Assembly: GCF_037024155.1 (NCBI RefSeq)
Contig: NZ_JAYKTS010000012.1
Coordinates: 1 to 64,000 of the forward strand
DNA from: Bacillus sp. 2205SS5-2
GTDB lineage: Bacteria; Bacillota; Bacilli; Bacillales; Bacillaceae_K
DNA length: 64,000 bases
Direction of reading: 5' to 3'
Positions 1 to 9,112 of the stretch are shown here, piece by piece (within the stretch, counting starts at the first letter, position 1; every line of letters starts with the position of its first letter). Under the pieces are notes generated by a model, which saw only the letters and a list, made by a program, of their open reading frames with translations, did not search any database and was not told the DNA's origin. The position numbers and the translations under genes are program-made.

Positions 1-108
1 CAAAAAAGAGGCGACCTCAGACCTGCATTAACAGGATGAACAGTTTAATGCATCATTAAACCGCTAGACCCCATTTTCATTCATTGCGGTGTCTGACAGG
101 ACATGGGG

Positions 109-283
109 TTTCGTATACATTGTTGCTCTTGACACAAAGAAAAACAGGCAGTAGGGTTATTTCGATTGATTTCTTCCTTTTTATCTAGAAGTGAAGAATT
201 TTTCATTAGGAAAAGAGCACGAAGTCATACAAGTCAAGGGATTCCTTCTTATTCGAAAAGCCACGATCTTTGCGAAAACAGCC
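109..283 (-). repeat. Dispersed inverted-end repeat, subfamily A (copy 1)
   Basis: On the minus strand this copy starts GGCTGTTTTCGCAAAGAT and ends at a CAACAATGTATACGAAA terminus. It matches the copy at 5005-5186 along its whole length by eye, with the same core words such as TGACTTCGTGCTCTTTTCCT and CTGCCTGTTTTT. It lies in inverse orientation to that copy. No gene is seen in positions 1-318 apart from this element. Confidence 0.8.
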
Positions 284-318
284 AACTAAAAAAGATAAGA
301 GATCAAGTGACTTTGGTA

Positions 319-615
319 TTAATCTGTTCCTGGTCCATGTTTAATTTCAAAAAAGAGAACTAGTGCAGTAATGGAGTGGGCGATGATCCGTAAAACAGGG
401 AAAAAGTTTGAAAAAGCAGCAAAAATCCCTAAAACACTTCCAAGTATTGGTTCATTTTCATCTTGTGAAACGATTAGTACCGCTATATGCCAAAGAGCAA
501 ACCAGCAGAGTAGGTAGGGAATCGTTTCAGATAGAATCGTACCAAAAACAGGAAGTGCAAGAAATAGTTCTACGGAAAAGGAAAGCCATTTAAGTCGAGT
601 AATCAGACTACTCAC
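319..615 (-). CDS. Small membrane protein of unknown function
   Basis: About 95-98 residues with three hydrophobic segments (roughly residues 10-33, 35-50 and 58-90), a short acidic loop (SQDENEP) and a polar tail ending HGPGTD. I do not recognise the family. The longest frame opens with GTG at 615, but that GTG lies inside an excellent Shine-Dalgarno (AAAGGAGGTGA). The ribosome would more naturally start at the in-frame CTG (606) or ATT (603), about 8 and 11 bases downstream of GGAGG. The coding call rests on the strong ribosome site and the coherent membrane topology. It is divergent from the lipoprotein operon at 870 and sits inside the same pair of inverted repeats. Confidence 0.6.
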   Translation of the reverse strand: MSSLITRLKWLSFSVELFLALPVFGTILSETIPYLLCWFALWHIAVLIVSQDENEPILGSVLGIFAAFSNFFPVLRIIAHSITALVLFFEIKHGPGTD

Positions 616-797
616 CTCCTTTGATAAGTTTTTTGATATTTAAAAGTAAGTAAGAAGTAATTAAAATGGTTTTGTTGTCTGTTCGAGATTATAAGTCAAG
701 CTCTGTCATATGGTTGTTGCCGATAGATTTCGTGCAACGTGTTTTTCTTATCAGTGTATGGGGGAAAGACCCAAGTGGTTCATCTTGAAAAAAATAG

Positions 798-853
798 TTG
801 AGAATAATTTTCAATTACACTATACTTGTAATTGCGAATGAAAATCGTTATCG
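798..853 (+). promoter_or_regulatory. Sigma-A promoter overlapped by two Fur-box-like sites
   Basis: A -35 TTGAGA (798-803) and a -10 TATACT (821-826) are separated by 17 bases. TGAGAATAATTTTCA (799-813) overlaps the -35 and resembles the 7-1-7 Fur box TGATAATnATTATCA. A second copy, TGAAAATCGTTATCG (839-853), covers the likely transcription start. Iron repression of the downstream lipoprotein genes is inferred from this arrangement. Confidence 0.75.
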
Positions 854-869
854 ATTAAGGGGGATTTAA

Positions 870-2963
870 ATGAAAAAACTACCGTGGAAAACCATGACTA
901 CGACGGCACTTGCCTTTTCTTTACTGCTTACAGGATGTGTTCCAAAAGAAAAAAATACGAAAGAAACATCACTAAAGCAAAAGAATGAGAGTCATGCTAA
1001 TAATGAAAAGAATATTTCAGTACCAGTGAAAAACTATAATTTTGACACAGCGGGAAATATGTTTGCTTATGCGGAGTTTGAGCTATCAGGTGAACCTTTA
1101 GCTGAATCACTTGGTTTGAATTTAGATATATTAGATGTGAATGCAATTAATCAACCCACTGTTTTTGATTACACTGCAGGCGTAGAATCGTACGAGTATT
1201 CAGAGGAAGCTATGTATGAGGTGGTTGAAAAATCAGGTTTAGGTTTACATCTGGTGAATGGACCAGTCATTAAAGCAATGGCTCAACAAGAACAAAAAAG
1301 CACAGAAGAGATTCTAGGTGAACGCTTTTATTCGTTAGCAGATTCCGTTGGGTATCCCCAAGAGGAAATATTTCAAGGAATGTTTCCTACCTTTATGGAA
1401 TACGCAGGTGGAGACCCCCATTACATAACAGAAGTGAACACCAATGAATACGCAACTAATGAAGATGAATCTTATGTCCCAATGTATCAAGTGAACTTTG
1501 ATTCACTAAGATGGGATCGAGACAGCATGAATAAAACGCTTGTTCCAGCAGCATACGGAGCAACTTTTTTAAAACAAGCCTTATGGGCGGGTGACTTCAT
1601 GGGAGGATACCATACCATTAATGAGGATGAAGAACTAGAAGCCGTTACTCCAAAAGATGATGATGACAATAATATTGCCTTAGGAGTTAGTTCAGCAGAC
1701 GGCTTCCAAGGAGTAATATTAACGGAGGAAATTTGGAATAAGCTTGACTACATTTCTAACAATCTCTTTCTCCAATCAGCTACGGATGAGTTAACAGGTA
1801 TCGACCTTGCAAAAACGTATCAACCTGAGAAAGGGTTGGTGTATCTACCACATGAAATTGCGGTGGAAGAAAGCAATGAACTTGGTTCGAATGCGAAAGC
1901 AGTCAACGTGACTGATGAAAGAAGTATACTGATGGACCAAATGCTTATGCTTTGGCCGAGTGCTGAGTTTTATGGGATGACGGATCAAAGAAAAGAAAAT
2001 CCAAACAAAAACCCAGCATTTCTAGCTTTATTTGACGGAGCCCCTTATCCTTCTGCTCCAGCAGAAAATATCGATTTATCGAAAGAAAACAATGTTAACA
2101 GCAATGATCCATTTACCTTAACTCAATCTGTACTTCTACAAGTCTTTAAAAATATTGATTACATGCATTTTAATGAAGAACATGGTCTCTTTATTCAAGA
2201 GCACGATGGTCAAGAACAAGGAACCAAGATGGATACTTTCCAAGCAGGTTATACAATGGAAGCGTTACGTATCTTTCAACGAGCGATCGATGGGTTACCA
2301 GTAGGTTATGGAAGTGGAGATGAAGCAGAAGGACTCGGTACGGATGAAGGGAAACGTGCCCTTGTAATGATGAAAGCACAAGCGGATATGATTCTTGATA
2401 AATTAGTGATGGATTCAGGTTTGGTCGCAAAAGGCTATGACCTAAAAATAGGTGTGGAGGAAGAAGTAAACTTAGAGGCTCAACTTGGGGCGATTCGCGG
2501 GCTGACAGCTGTCTATTTAGCCACAAAAGAGGAGAAATATCGCGAAGCTGCGCAAAAAATATACATTGCAATGGATGATTCATTATGGAATGAAGTTGCA
2601 GGTGCGTATATAACGTCCACTGGGAAAATGGACTATACCCCTTATACAGCAGGGGCTGTTTCAGCGGTATATCGTATAGCGCTTCAAAATCTTAGTAATG
2701 TTGAAGGTGACGAGATTAGGAGTGAATCCTTGGAACAGGAAACGATTATTTCCCGTTATTCTACCTTTTACGAAACGGTCATTGATGGTCCGTCCATAAC
2801 AGAAGGAATGCAAGCGAGTGAATTTTGGGATACAGGTGACGCGTATAAAAAGAATGATGAATCCGGCAATAGTGATGGCGATAATGTACCGCAAATTCAA
2901 GCAGGGCATGGTGAATTTGGTATTTCCCCAGTGTTACTACCTGTATCGATCGAAATGAAGTAA
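870..2963 (+). CDS. Iron-regulated lipoprotein of unknown function
   Basis: 697 residues. It has a lipoprotein signal peptide with lipobox LLTGC (Cys23) and a charged, low-complexity linker to about residue 55. A long, mostly helical soluble region follows, which would sit on the outer face of the membrane. The C-terminal half (about residues 430-610) has repeated helix-pair patterns (for example LGAIRGLTAVYLATKEEKY and YTAGAVSAVYRIAL), suggestive of an alpha-toroid fold. I cannot name the family. The ATG at 870 follows AAGGGGGA. The gene is first in a two-gene unit with the diheme cytochrome lipoprotein 14 bases downstream, under a promoter with two Fur-box-like sites. A role in iron or redox chemistry at the surface is inferred from this context only. 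Confidence 0.85.
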   Translation: MKKLPWKTMTTTALAFSLLLTGCVPKEKNTKETSLKQKNESHANNEKNISVPVKNYNFDTAGNMFAYAEFELSGEPLAESLGLNLDILDVNAINQPTVFDYTAGVESYEYSEEAMYEVVEKSGLGLHLVNGPVIKAMAQQEQKSTEEILGERFYSLADSVGYPQEEIFQGMFPTFMEYAGGDPHYITEVNTNEYATNEDESYVPMYQVNFDSLRWDRDSMNKTLVPAAYGATFLKQALWAGDFMGGYHTINEDEELEAVTPKDDDDNNIALGVSSADGFQGVILTEEIWNKLDYISNNLFLQSATDELTGIDLAKTYQPEKGLVYLPHEIAVEESNELGSNAKAVNVTDERSILMDQMLMLWPSAEFYGMTDQRKENPNKNPAFLALFDGAPYPSAPAENIDLSKENNVNSNDPFTLTQSVLLQVFKNIDYMHFNEEHGLFIQEHDGQEQGTKMDTFQAGYTMEALRIFQRAIDGLPVGYGSGDEAEGLGTDEGKRALVMMKAQADMILDKLVMDSGLVAKGYDLKIGVEEEVNLEAQLGAIRGLTAVYLATKEEKYREAAQKIYIAMDDSLWNEVAGAYITSTGKMDYTPYTAGAVSAVYRIALQNLSNVEGDEIRSESLEQETIISRYSTFYETVIDGPSITEGMQASEFWDTGDAYKKNDESGNSDGDNVPQIQAGHGEFGISPVLLPVSIEMK

Positions 2964-2977
2964 AAGAAGGGGAAATC

Positions 2978-4942
2978 ATGAGAAAAATTATCTACCTGTT
3001 CGCAGCATTCGTAGTTTTGTCACTTAGTGCTTGTAGTATTTTTGGTGGAAACGAAAAAGCATCCTTCAACAGCATTCGATCGGAGGATATTCATTCTGAT
3101 AATATTTTGTTAAATCAACAGGGCGAGCTTCTGTTTACGGCGAATCTGGATGCCAATTCTGTCACCATTATGAACACAGCCACAAAGAAAATTCTAGCTG
3201 AGATTCCAGTAGGAAGAGAACCCGTTCAGCTAGCACTCTCACCAGATGAAGACCGTCTATATGTTTCCTGTCGTTATGAAAACAAAATTGATGTTATTTC
3301 AATTGAATCATTCGAAGTGATGGCCTCCATCCCAGTTGGAATCGAGCCTTTTGGACTAGTAACGAGTCCAGACGGTAGAACACTCTATGTATCTGAATAT
3401 CGGCAAAATACGATAGCGATTATTGATGTCAAAAAAGAAAAAGTTGATCGTCGTATTGAGGTGGGGGATCGTCCGAGAACCTTAGCGTTAACTGCTTCAG
3501 GGGAAAAATTGTACGTTCCCCATTATTTAAATGGAAAGATCTCAGTGGTTGATACTAAGGAAGAAAAGGTGAGCAAAACCATTACTCTTGCCACTTCCCC
3601 AAATCATCCAGATCCAAAGAAGAGTCAAGGAATTCCAAATACACTCGAGCAATTCGTCATTGCGCCTGATGGGAAAACCGCATGGGTCCCTCATTTATTA
3701 GGCAATGTGGATACACCGATTCATTTTGAAGAAACAATTTTTCCGGCGATATCGGTGATTGACCTTGAGCAAGATGTTGAATTGATTGACGAACGAAAGG
3801 AGCTTTTTGAAGAAATTAATGTTCAAAATTCGCAAAATGAAACATTCATTGTATCGAATCCTTACGATGTAGAGTTTAGTGAGAATGGGAAAAAAGCGTT
3901 TGTTATCATGTCAGGTAGTGAAGACCTTGTCGTTTTTAATCTCGCACGGGGCGGGAACGCTACGCAAGTTTTACGGAGAATCACTGGAAATAATCCAAGA
4001 GGCTTGGTTAGTGCAAAAACTGGTGAAAAGTTATTTATTCATAATGCCATGACACATGATATCGCAACGGTTATAACCGGAGGCGATTCGTCTTATTCAC
4101 GTGCAAAGCTTCAAGGAGATAATGTGAAGCTCATTTCGAAAGATCCATTAACACCGATTATCCGGGAAGGAAAGACAATTTTCTATAGTGGAAATAGCGA
4201 TGAATTTTCTGCTGACATAACTGGTAATAATTGGATGAGTTGTGCGAGCTGTCATAGTGACGGAGAGATAAATGGATTAACATTTATGACCGGAAAAGGA
4301 CAGCGAAACGTACCGAGTAATGTTCTAACGACAGAAACAGGTTTGTTTATGTGGGATGGAAGCCGTGACGATTTTACCGATTATCTCCTCACCGTTCAAG
4401 GAGAAATGGGCGGCATGATGGACTATAATCCGAGTGAACCGCTTCCGCAAAAAGTGGAGGCAATGTATGATGCATTATTTGCCTTTTTACAAAATCCAAG
4501 TTCATTTCCTCCCCCGCAATCTCCTTTTAAAGAAGAGGGTGAGCTGAGTGATGTGGCGATAGAAGGAAGAGAATTATTTGAGGGAAAAGGAAATTGTTTA
4601 GCTTGTCATGGTGGAGCAACCTATACGGATAGTGTGTTAGCCACTAATCAGAGCGGAGAATTAACGACCAGTGTTGAAGAATACCTTCATAACATAGGAA
4701 CGGCCAATCTTTTCGATGTTTCATCAAGTGGGGATGCAAGAGCAAAAGGGGCTAACCCACGTGATGGTCAATCCTTTGACACGCCCACTTTAGTCGGAGT
4801 CTGGGCGACACCTCCCTATCTTCATGATGGAAGTGCTGAAACAATTGAAGAGAGTATACAACGTCATATTTATCAAGAAGTTCCGATTTTATCCCCTGGA
4901 GAATTGTTGAAAATTGCTGAATACGTTCGAACACTGGATTAG
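2978..4942 (+). CDS. Lipoprotein with YVTN-type beta-propeller and diheme cytochrome c peroxidase-like domain
   Basis: 654 residues. The signal peptide has lipobox LSAC (Cys19). Residues about 40-390 carry beta-propeller repeats of the YncE/YVTN kind (for example DEDRLYVSCR, DGRTLYVSEY and DGKTAWVPHL). The C-terminal third has two heme-attachment motifs, CASCH (Cys422-His426) and CLACH (Cys540-His544). It also carries the CcpA/MauG-family signature FDTPTLVGVW with PPYLHDGS near the end. It should therefore be a membrane-anchored extracytoplasmic diheme protein. MauG/MbnH-type oxidation or peroxide reduction are the known activities of relatives, but the substrate here is unknown. It is translationally close to the upstream lipoprotein and shares its Fur-type promoter. 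Confidence 0.88.
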   Translation: MRKIIYLFAAFVVLSLSACSIFGGNEKASFNSIRSEDIHSDNILLNQQGELLFTANLDANSVTIMNTATKKILAEIPVGREPVQLALSPDEDRLYVSCRYENKIDVISIESFEVMASIPVGIEPFGLVTSPDGRTLYVSEYRQNTIAIIDVKKEKVDRRIEVGDRPRTLALTASGEKLYVPHYLNGKISVVDTKEEKVSKTITLATSPNHPDPKKSQGIPNTLEQFVIAPDGKTAWVPHLLGNVDTPIHFEETIFPAISVIDLEQDVELIDERKELFEEINVQNSQNETFIVSNPYDVEFSENGKKAFVIMSGSEDLVVFNLARGGNATQVLRRITGNNPRGLVSAKTGEKLFIHNAMTHDIATVITGGDSSYSRAKLQGDNVKLISKDPLTPIIREGKTIFYSGNSDEFSADITGNNWMSCASCHSDGEINGLTFMTGKGQRNVPSNVLTTETGLFMWDGSRDDFTDYLLTVQGEMGGMMDYNPSEPLPQKVEAMYDALFAFLQNPSSFPPPQSPFKEEGELSDVAIEGRELFEGKGNCLACHGGATYTDSVLATNQSGELTTSVEEYLHNIGTANLFDVSSSGDARAKGANPRDGQSFDTPTLVGVWATPPYLHDGSAETIEESIQRHIYQEVPILSPGELLKIAEYVRTLD

Positions 4943-5004
4943 TGATATAGGATGATTACATCATGCCGTCAAGAGAGAAAAAGGAGACTAGGGTGATAAT
5001 CAAA

Positions 5005-5186
5005 GGCTGTTTTCGCAAAGATTGTGGCTTTTCGAATAGGAATATATTCCATGATTTGTATGACTTCGTGCTCTTTTCCTCATGAAAAATTCTCCATTTC
5101 TAAATAAAAGGTAAGAAATTAGTCGGAAAAACCTTACTGCCTGTTTTTTCTTTGTGCCAATAGCAACAAAGGATACGAAAAGAGCC
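5005..5186 (+). repeat. Dispersed inverted-end repeat, subfamily A (copy 2)
   Basis: The most intact A copy. It starts GGCTGTTTTCGCAAAGATTG and ends AACAAAGGATACGAAAAGAGCC. The reverse of the right end (GGCTCTTTTCGTATCC) resembles the left end, giving imperfect terminal inverted repeats. There is no room for a transposase. Confidence 0.82.
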
Positions 5187-5262
5187 TAATCAAAAAAAGC
5201 AGAAAATCAAGAGCATCATCCGAAATATGAATCTTCCAGTCAAAGTAACAGTAAAGCGTAAG

Positions 5263-5294
5263 AAAAAGCCATTCAGTTCGCTGAATGGCTTTTT
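5263..5294 (+). terminator. Rho-independent terminator
   Basis: A 14-bp perfect stem, AAAAAGCCATTCAG, closes on a TTCG tetraloop and is followed by T5. It probably ends the lipoprotein operon, after the repeat element. Confidence 0.8.
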
Positions 5295-5737
5295 CTGATT
5301 GTATCGTAAGAATACGAGGATGCGTGTAAGTGACCTCAACTTAAATTTTTATTTTAAGTTGAATATAATTAGCACTTTGCTTCAAATCTTGGGTTTCTTC
5401 CTACTAATGAAATACCGGTTTATCTTTTATATTCTGATGAAGTAATGTAATCTTGATTACAGAAGTATTAGCAATAAGTCTTTAGAATATGAGTGGAGAT
5501 AAAAATACTTGATTCGGTATGTATCATTGCTCGATTTCACCGTTAGTCTTGTAAAAGTTGCTTTCGCATAATCATTAATCCGAAAGAATGGAAGAAAGCA
5601 GTGTTACCATCCGTCTTTATATACTAGAGAAACAAAGAATGAGAAAAGAGCCTTAAAAAAAATAAAAATAGCCCGGAGTTGAGGGGGATAACTCGAAAAA
5701 ATCGGGTTAGCAGAACCATATTAAGGAGTACACTTCC
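5295..5737. other. Intergenic, no gene seen
   Basis: AT-rich DNA upstream of the membrane-protein gene at 5738. I see no convincing ORF, RNA or complete repeat here. The last 30 bases carry the ribosome site AAGGAGT. Confidence 0.5.
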
Positions 5738-6853
5738 ATGTCGATTTTCATAACGGTTTCGATTTTAAGTAGTATTTTATTTATAAGCTATCGCTTTGTA
5801 GCACGATTTTCATTGTCTCGTTATTTTATTACTACCCCTTATCTAGCGACTTTTTTCCTGATTGGAGGGAATACGTTGTACCAAAATTTATTTGGTGCAA
5901 CGTATTCTTTTTCTCCATTTGTGGAGAGGGTGAGCGTTGTGTTATTCGTGTTGACGTTAGGGATTATAATGGGAACAGTCTTTACATCGCTTCATTGGAA
6001 GCGAATGGGAAAGCTTTGGGTTTATAGCTCCATTTTGCTCATCCTTTTCAGTCTCTTGTCAAGAATCTTACAACAAACAGAATGGGCGTGGTTTTTTCAC
6101 CCGGTTTTCTTTGCCTATAATGATGAACTTGTTCAACGGATAATTGGTTTAGAGGATCGAAGTACAGTGCTTCATATTGGTGCGACTCAAATGGTGATTA
6201 TTTTTTATCTGACGCCGATTATTCTAATGATGATGAGACACTATTTGAGGGGGGCATTAGAAGAAATCGTGTTGGACAAGTTTGACAAAAGTGTAAGCAA
6301 GAAGTCTGCATATACATTCCTTCTCTTTCTTCTTATCTCGATAGGGATCGTCTTCGTGAAAAGTGTTTGGATTCAAGACAAGATTCCATTTCTATTTGAC
6401 TTCGTACTTGCGATGATAATTGGTTTTGGCTACGGGATTTGGGTCAGAAGTGCCCAGCAAGAGAAAGTGTCGCTACTTACAAGTAGAGCACAGAAGATCG
6501 GTACGATTGGTTTATACTTCTATATTTCGATGGTCATTTATCGTCAATTTCCGCTATTTCTCTCTCATGCTGAAGAAGCTCAGCTTTCACTGGTGATTGT
6601 GAAATTAGTTTTGATCGCGATAATCGCTTTATTTTTAGTTCTGAAGCTGTTTCCCAATTTTGTTTTTCATGAAAAATTAGTTGCAGCCATTGCGGGCTGG
6701 ACTTTTATGATGAATGCTCCTGTCGTGTGTATGCACGGGATGCGTTCGGTGGTGAATACGTACGGTCCAGCACCACATGTATTATTAACTGTGCCCCCCA
6801 TCATTTTATGGACAATTAATTATGTTCAACTTCTGCTTGGTCTAATCCTTTAG
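5738..6853 (+). CDS. Polytopic membrane protein of unknown function
   Basis: 371 residues with about nine to ten hydrophobic segments spread over the whole length and short charged loops, so an integral membrane protein. I cannot assign a family. Visible polar residues inside membrane segments include the His of CMHGMR near residue 330 and the DELVQRII loop near residue 130. The ATG at 5738 follows AAGGAG with normal spacing. It is a single gene whose 3' end overlaps the convergent chemoreceptor gene by 38 bases, with no terminator between them. Confidence 0.75.
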   Translation: MSIFITVSILSSILFISYRFVARFSLSRYFITTPYLATFFLIGGNTLYQNLFGATYSFSPFVERVSVVLFVLTLGIIMGTVFTSLHWKRMGKLWVYSSILLILFSLLSRILQQTEWAWFFHPVFFAYNDELVQRIIGLEDRSTVLHIGATQMVIIFYLTPIILMMMRHYLRGALEEIVLDKFDKSVSKKSAYTFLLFLLISIGIVFVKSVWIQDKIPFLFDFVLAMIIGFGYGIWVRSAQQEKVSLLTSRAQKIGTIGLYFYISMVIYRQFPLFLSHAEEAQLSLVIVKLVLIAIIALFLVLKLFPNFVFHEKLVAAIAGWTFMMNAPVVCMHGMRSVVNTYGPAPHVLLTVPPIILWTINYVQLLLGLIL

Positions 6854-7559
6854 CAATCCAAACACGATTTTTAGCAATGGTTTCACTTAAAGTTTTAGCA
6901 TGATTACTCGTGCCTTTTAAAGAGTGTGAGAGCGTGTCAAGCTCTTCTTTTTGCGATTCAACAATGGCGATAGCCCCGCTAATTTCATCAAATTTACCCA
7001 CCGTTTCTTGTGCTTTTTGAATACTATTTTTAGATTTTTGAGCAGAAACGGTGGAGATTTGTTCCACAGCACCGATTTCTTTTAGAATATCGTCAATCGA
7101 TTTTTCCGCTTGTTTTGTAGCTTTTGTACTCTCTTCGGATAGTTTGCGTACCTCTTGGGCCACGACATTAAATCCTCTACCGGCATCGCCTGCCCTTGCC
7201 GCCTCAATCGATGCATTTAGCGCGAGTAAATTCGTTTGCGAAGAAATTTTTTGTAAAGATGAAATAATCGTAATAAGCGATTGGGATAAAGATCCAAGAG
7301 AATGAACTCGTTGTTGTAATCGACTTGCTTCTGATTCTACTTCACCTATTTCCGATAATGTTTCATGGACCATGATTTTACCTTCGTTTGATTTAGTAGC
7401 AGCCAAGCTAACTTGTTCTTTAATTTGGTCAGAAAGATTAGCTAATGTTTGGGACTGATTCACAATGGAGTCCGCATCTGTTAAGAAATTTTCCATGATT
7501 ATTTTTTGCTCTTTCATGACTCCTTGTGCTTTTGAGATTAAGCTCTGGTTTGTGTTCAT
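6816..7559 (-). CDS. Soluble methyl-accepting chemotaxis-type signalling protein
   Basis: 247 residues with no membrane segment. It is a long coiled coil carrying the chemoreceptor hairpin tip, with [15 protein letters not shown] followed by [18 protein letters not shown], the CheA/CheW contact region. There is no recognisable sensory domain. The length and cytoplasmic layout resemble small soluble Bacillus receptors such as YfmS. The start ATG follows GAGAGGAATT. Its 3' end overlaps the convergent membrane-protein gene. Confidence 0.88.
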   Translation of the reverse strand: MNTNQSLISKAQGVMKEQKIIMENFLTDADSIVNQSQTLANLSDQIKEQVSLAATKSNEGKIMVHETLSEIGEVESEASRLQQRVHSLGSLSQSLITIISSLQKISSQTNLLALNASIEAARAGDAGRGFNVVAQEVRKLSEESTKATKQAEKSIDDILKEIGAVEQISTVSAQKSKNSIQKAQETVGKFDEISGAIAIVESQKEELDTLSHSLKGTSNHAKTLSETIAKNRVWIAKGLDQAEVEHN

Positions 7560-8019
7560 TTTGTAATTCCTCTCTATGTAGAAGTATGTTTATTCTATTA
7601 TAAGCGATAATTCTTAGGATAAAAGTAACCCGTGTTACAAGATGAAAAGAAAAATGAAGTGTCTTTCTCGACATTGGCCATCGTTAGGTGTGGAAATAAG
7701 CGTAAATTACTAGCATTTAGGAATGATTTTTGTATGAGAAAAGGCAAATTTAAGTCTCACCAAATTAGGATGTTTGACCCACCCAAATTAGGTTTATACC
7801 AATATTGGAATTAACATTGCTTTTTGCATGAATGGCGGGTGCGGTGTGTAGTGAGCTTAACGATCGTTTTTTTTTGGATTAAATGCTGTTATAGAGTGAA
7901 TTTAGGAATGGAAATCGGACATTTTATTCAACATCACCTTCTAATGGTACAAAGAAATGGCTAGAAGTGGGCCAACTCAAAATAGGTGAGTGAACGGGCA
8001 AACAACAATCTTTGTGAAA
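7560..8019. other. Intergenic, no convincing gene
   Basis: This stretch holds a 60-codon open frame at 7632-7814 with no ribosome site or protein-like composition, which I do not accept as a gene. The right end leads into a repeat cluster. Confidence 0.5.
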
Positions 8020-8169
8020 GGTTGTTTTCTCAAGGTTATTTTGGTAAAGTTTGTGGTTTTTCGAACCAGTCTATAAACGGTGATATCGCTTTGTTTCGGG
8101 AATCATCAGTGAAATGGGCAATTTAATAAAAAATCAAATGAAATAGCCACAATGTATACGAAAAGAGCC
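8020..8169 (+). repeat. Dispersed inverted-end repeat, subfamily B
   Basis: Starts GGTTGTTTTCTCAAGG and ends ACAATGTATACGAAAAGAGCC. The core words TTTGTGGTTTTTCGAACCAG and TATCGCTTTGTTTCGGG are shared with the copies at 36560, 51109 and 56181. Confidence 0.75.
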
Positions 8170-8276
8170 TTTTGTAAAGATTCTCGCTTTTCTTTTTTTA
8201 CGGTCGCCGTTCTGATAAATAGAGCTGTTCTCCAGCATTTTTTCATTCAATAACAACAAAGGATCCGAATAAAGCT
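8166..8276 (+). repeat. Degenerate repeat copy abutting the previous one
   Basis: GCCTTTTGTAAAGATTCTCGC resembles the left terminus and ACAACAAAGGATCCGAA the right terminus of subfamily A. The core is shortened. The adjoining 8278-8290 (CTTTGTGAAAACGGTC) looks like another left terminus in reverse. Confidence 0.55.
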
Positions 8277-8417
8277 TTGTGAAAACGGTCTAAAGAAAAG
8301 AAAATCAGTCAAGAGCTTCGGTTTTTAGGAAGGAATTCTACTACCTGTTCAGAAATAAAGAAGAGGAGAGGGGAAAGTCACGACTAAACAAATCAATTGG
8401 AAGGAGAGTGGATTAAA

Positions 8418-8864
8418 ATGGAATTGACTCGGTTAAACGAATTTAAAGTGATAGGATTTAAATGGGAAGGCACATTTGAAGAAGCTCAATTAGGGGGGAT
8501 TAAGGAATTATTTTCAAAATTAAGTGATCTAAAGCAAGACGAGATCAACCGAGAAGTATATGGCGTTTCGAACAATCATCATGAAAATGGTTTTGCGTAT
8601 TATGTGGGGTACGCTGTTCAAGATGATGAGGAAATCGATCTGGAAAGTATTATCGTACCCAAGATGCAGTATGCGAGCATGCAGCACTCAGGCACAGATG
8701 TGATGAGTAGCTATAAAAAGTTATACCGCTGGGTTGAGGAGCAAGGATTTCAACCAAGAGTAGATAATATTCAGCATGTAGAAATCTATCCTATTGGCTA
8801 TAACCCTTATCGTGATGCTCCAGAGATGGAAATCCTCTTGCCATTAAAAAGTGAAGAGATATAA
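8418..8864 (+). CDS. GyrI-like / effector-binding domain protein
   Basis: 148 residues from the ATG at 8418, which follows GGAGAG with 9-base spacing. A TTG at 8397 is in frame, but it lies 5' of that ribosome site. The pattern ends with a beta strand HVEIYPIGYNP and has GFAYYVGYAV and YRWVEEQGF, typical of the GyrI-like small-molecule-binding (AraC effector-binding) fold. These proteins bind hydrophobic cationic compounds or gyrase. There is no DNA-binding domain attached, so it is a stand-alone effector-binding protein. It is followed by its own terminator and is monocistronic. Confidence 0.75.
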   Translation: MELTRLNEFKVIGFKWEGTFEEAQLGGIKELFSKLSDLKQDEINREVYGVSNNHHENGFAYYVGYAVQDDEEIDLESIIVPKMQYASMQHSGTDVMSSYKKLYRWVEEQGFQPRVDNIQHVEIYPIGYNPYRDAPEMEILLPLKSEEI

Positions 8865-8891
8865 TCATAATCTATCATGGATTTAGTGGAG

Positions 8892-8917
8892 GAACACGTC
8901 AATGTGTTCTTTTTTTA
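8892..8917 (+). terminator. Rho-independent terminator
   Basis: GAACAC pairs with GTGTTC around a six-base loop, followed by a run of eight T. It ends the GyrI-like gene. Confidence 0.7.
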
Positions 8918-8933
8918 GGTTCTTTTAATACGA

Positions 8934-8990
8934 GGCTGTTTTCGCAATGATTGTGGCTTTTCGTACAAGAATGAATCCTTTGACGATGAA
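8934..8990 (+). repeat. Solo left end of dispersed repeat
   Basis: GGCTGTTTTCGCAATGATTG then GGCTTTTCGTA matches the left terminus of subfamily A. The right half is missing. Confidence 0.65.
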
Positions 8991-9112
8991 TGGTCATTGT
9001 CCCCAATACCTATAAGAAATAGGACGATGTTAAGTACTAAATGATAATACTAGATATGCTCTGAAACTTTTTTAATAGATGGAAGCTCTAATAGGTGAAA
9101 GGAGGTTTTCCA

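Noticed and set aside
7632-7814. Sixty-codon frame on the plus strand
   Set aside because: No ribosome site, composition unlike protein, and no conserved pattern seen.
8397-8417. Upstream TTG start for the GyrI-like protein
   Set aside because: The segment contains the ribosome site itself; the ATG at 8418 has proper spacing.
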